Shown here piece by piece: positions 63,181-64,000 of a stretch of 64,000 nt of DNA (its first letter is position 1; each line of letters starts with the position of its first letter). The notes under the pieces were generated by a model. That model worked only from the letters and a program-made list of their open reading frames with translations. It was not told the origin of the DNA and made no database searches. The stretch is taken from contig RPFO01000076.1 of NCBI GenBank assembly GCA_009746045.1, forward strand, positions 604,614 through 668,613. The letters run 5' to 3'. This stretch comes from Mesostigma viride (Eukaryota; Streptophyta; Mesostigmatophyceae; Mesostigmatales; Mesostigmataceae). Position numbers and translations under genes: made by a program.

Positions 63181-64000
63181 TCACTGCTCCTTGTTGTCTT
63201 CTTGCTGACTGCCCTTTGAAGGCTGGCCTGCCTGGGACTTGTTGTTGTTCTTCTTGTTGTTGTTGTTATTCTTGTTGCTGCCCTGGCCCTGGGACTTCTT
63301 GAAGCTGGGACACTCCTTCTTGATGTGCCCCCACCCCTTGCACAGGTAGCATTGTATCTTGGACTTGCCCTGGCCACTGCCCCCATTGTCAGACGCGTTG
63401 CCCTGCTTGGGCTGACCACCCACCCGCCTGAACACCGACTTGGAGTGTGACCTCCTGTCAGAATCAGGTGAATGATCTCCCTTGCGCTTGTGATGGTTGC
63501 CCCTACGCCCTCCTTGGCTTCGGTCAGCCTCAGACGTCTTGGAGCCACCCTGGGTACGCCCGCCTGCCTGGGTAGCCTTCACTGCTGGCACTCCACCCTC
63601 AAACAGCTCCTCTGCCTCGAGAGCTTGTTTAATGATGACCTTGTAGGCCTTCAGGGTAGAGTGTGGGGCACACATGACTTTTAAGGAGCCACGTGTCGCC
63701 TTATCCAGCCCAGAAACCTTGAGCCAGTTGGTTAGGGCTATGTTATCAGCGACATTAAAGCCGTGAGCCCTGCCCTCCTCAACCATCTTACAATAGTTGA
63801 GAAAGTTCTGGATCAGGTCCCCCTTGACCTCCCACCCTTGATACTTGTCCTGCCAATGGATGCCGACCTTCTTGCGTTGGTCCTCCAGCAGCTCCTTCAG
63901 CTCAGCCACGTACAGTGCCCAGGCCTTATTGGCCTTTTTGCACTCCCTGGTTAGGTCCTTAATCTGGTCAGTACACTTGCCAAAAGTGCTACTGCCTATC
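63181..64000 (-). CDS. Copia-3 gag, partial at window edge
   Basis: Open to the edge of the window (frame continues upstream of MAELKELLEDQRKKVG at 63909: ECKKANKAWALYV). Helical capsid part (YQGWEVKGDLIQNFLNYCKM, TLKAYKVIIKQALEAEELFE), basic Ser/Arg linker, zinc knuckle CYLCKGWGHIKKEC (CX2CX4HX4C), Asn/Lys-rich tail. Ends at UGA in the context CAG UGA CUG; the same frame continues into pol. Confidence 0.88.
   Translation of the reverse strand, partial: IGSSTFGKCTDQIKDLTRECKKANKAWALYVAELKELLEDQRKKVGIHWQDKYQGWEVKGDLIQNFLNYCKMVEEGRAHGFNVADNIALTNWLKVSGLDKATRGSLKVMCAPHSTLKAYKVIIKQALEAEELFEGGVPAVKATQAGGRTQGGSKTSEADRSQGGRRGNHHKRKGDHSPDSDRRSHSKSVFRRVGGQPKQGNASDNGGSGQGKSKIQCYLCKGWGHIKKECPSFKKSQGQGSNKNNNNNKKNNNKSQAGQPSKGSQQEDNKEQ

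Larger units (their letters stand above)
60331..64000 (-). mobile_element. Copia-3: copia element running off the window
   Basis: Minus strand: gag (from beyond 64000 to 63181), UGA, then pol to 60394. It ends with a short terminal segment (poly(A) signal AATAAA at 60388-60383, end ACCCTCACA). RT stops soon after HGDD and RNase H is absent, so the 3' part is deleted. Inserted in SDR-2 A1. Confidence 0.85.

Overview
The window is a transposon graveyard from a eukaryotic nuclear genome, most likely a green alga. That guess rests on kangaroo/PAT-like tyrosine-recombinase (YR) retrotransposons, which are known from volvocine algae, together with Ty1/copia, chromodomain Ty3/gypsy and CACTA-type elements and a block of genes resembling nucleocytoplasmic large DNA viruses. 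The lineage call is an inference; no host housekeeping gene was recognised.

Layout. 1-306 is a second copy of the end of a virus-like gene. 307-26515 is a nested stack: YR-2 (minus strand, 13650-26515) is broken by a palindrome array (24358-25553), by an 8.2 kb CACTA-like transposon (15408-23613) and by Gypsy-1 (307-13649). Gypsy-1 is itself broken by YR-1 (3131-8519) and by a 3.1 kb TIR transposon (8697-11806). 27263-30547 is a purine microsatellite holding SDR-1a, a non-autonomous element with split direct repeats. 31968-38168 is a near-intact Copia-1 inside another open reading frame. 38169-48450 holds gag-like ORFs, a MITE, pieces of Gypsy-2 and Gypsy-3, and a copia LTR. About 48460-55947 is the virus-like block: a U-box-like gene, a broken Rieske oxygenase, small basic and proline-rich proteins, a Cys-rich gene split by SDR-1b, and a truncated gene with a GQRETPVTD motif. 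55948-64000 holds gag-only Copia-2, SDR-2 inserted in its LTR, and Copia-3 running off the edge.

How the parts work together. YR-1 has the complete A1-ORFs-B1-A2-B2 split-repeat plan with gag, RT/RNase H and tyrosine recombinase. Three short elements without RT or recombinase copy this plan and share its end motifs, so they look like passengers mobilised by YR-1-like machinery. All five YR/SDR junctions use an AA dinucleotide, and removing the element restores the target exactly in the three cases where both flanks are visible. Two copia elements share two unusual traits: gag and pol are in one frame separated by a single UGA, and the protease lies between integrase and RT. SDR-1b interrupts a viral-type gene and is about 99.6% identical to SDR-1a, so the viral block is host-integrated and was hit recently.
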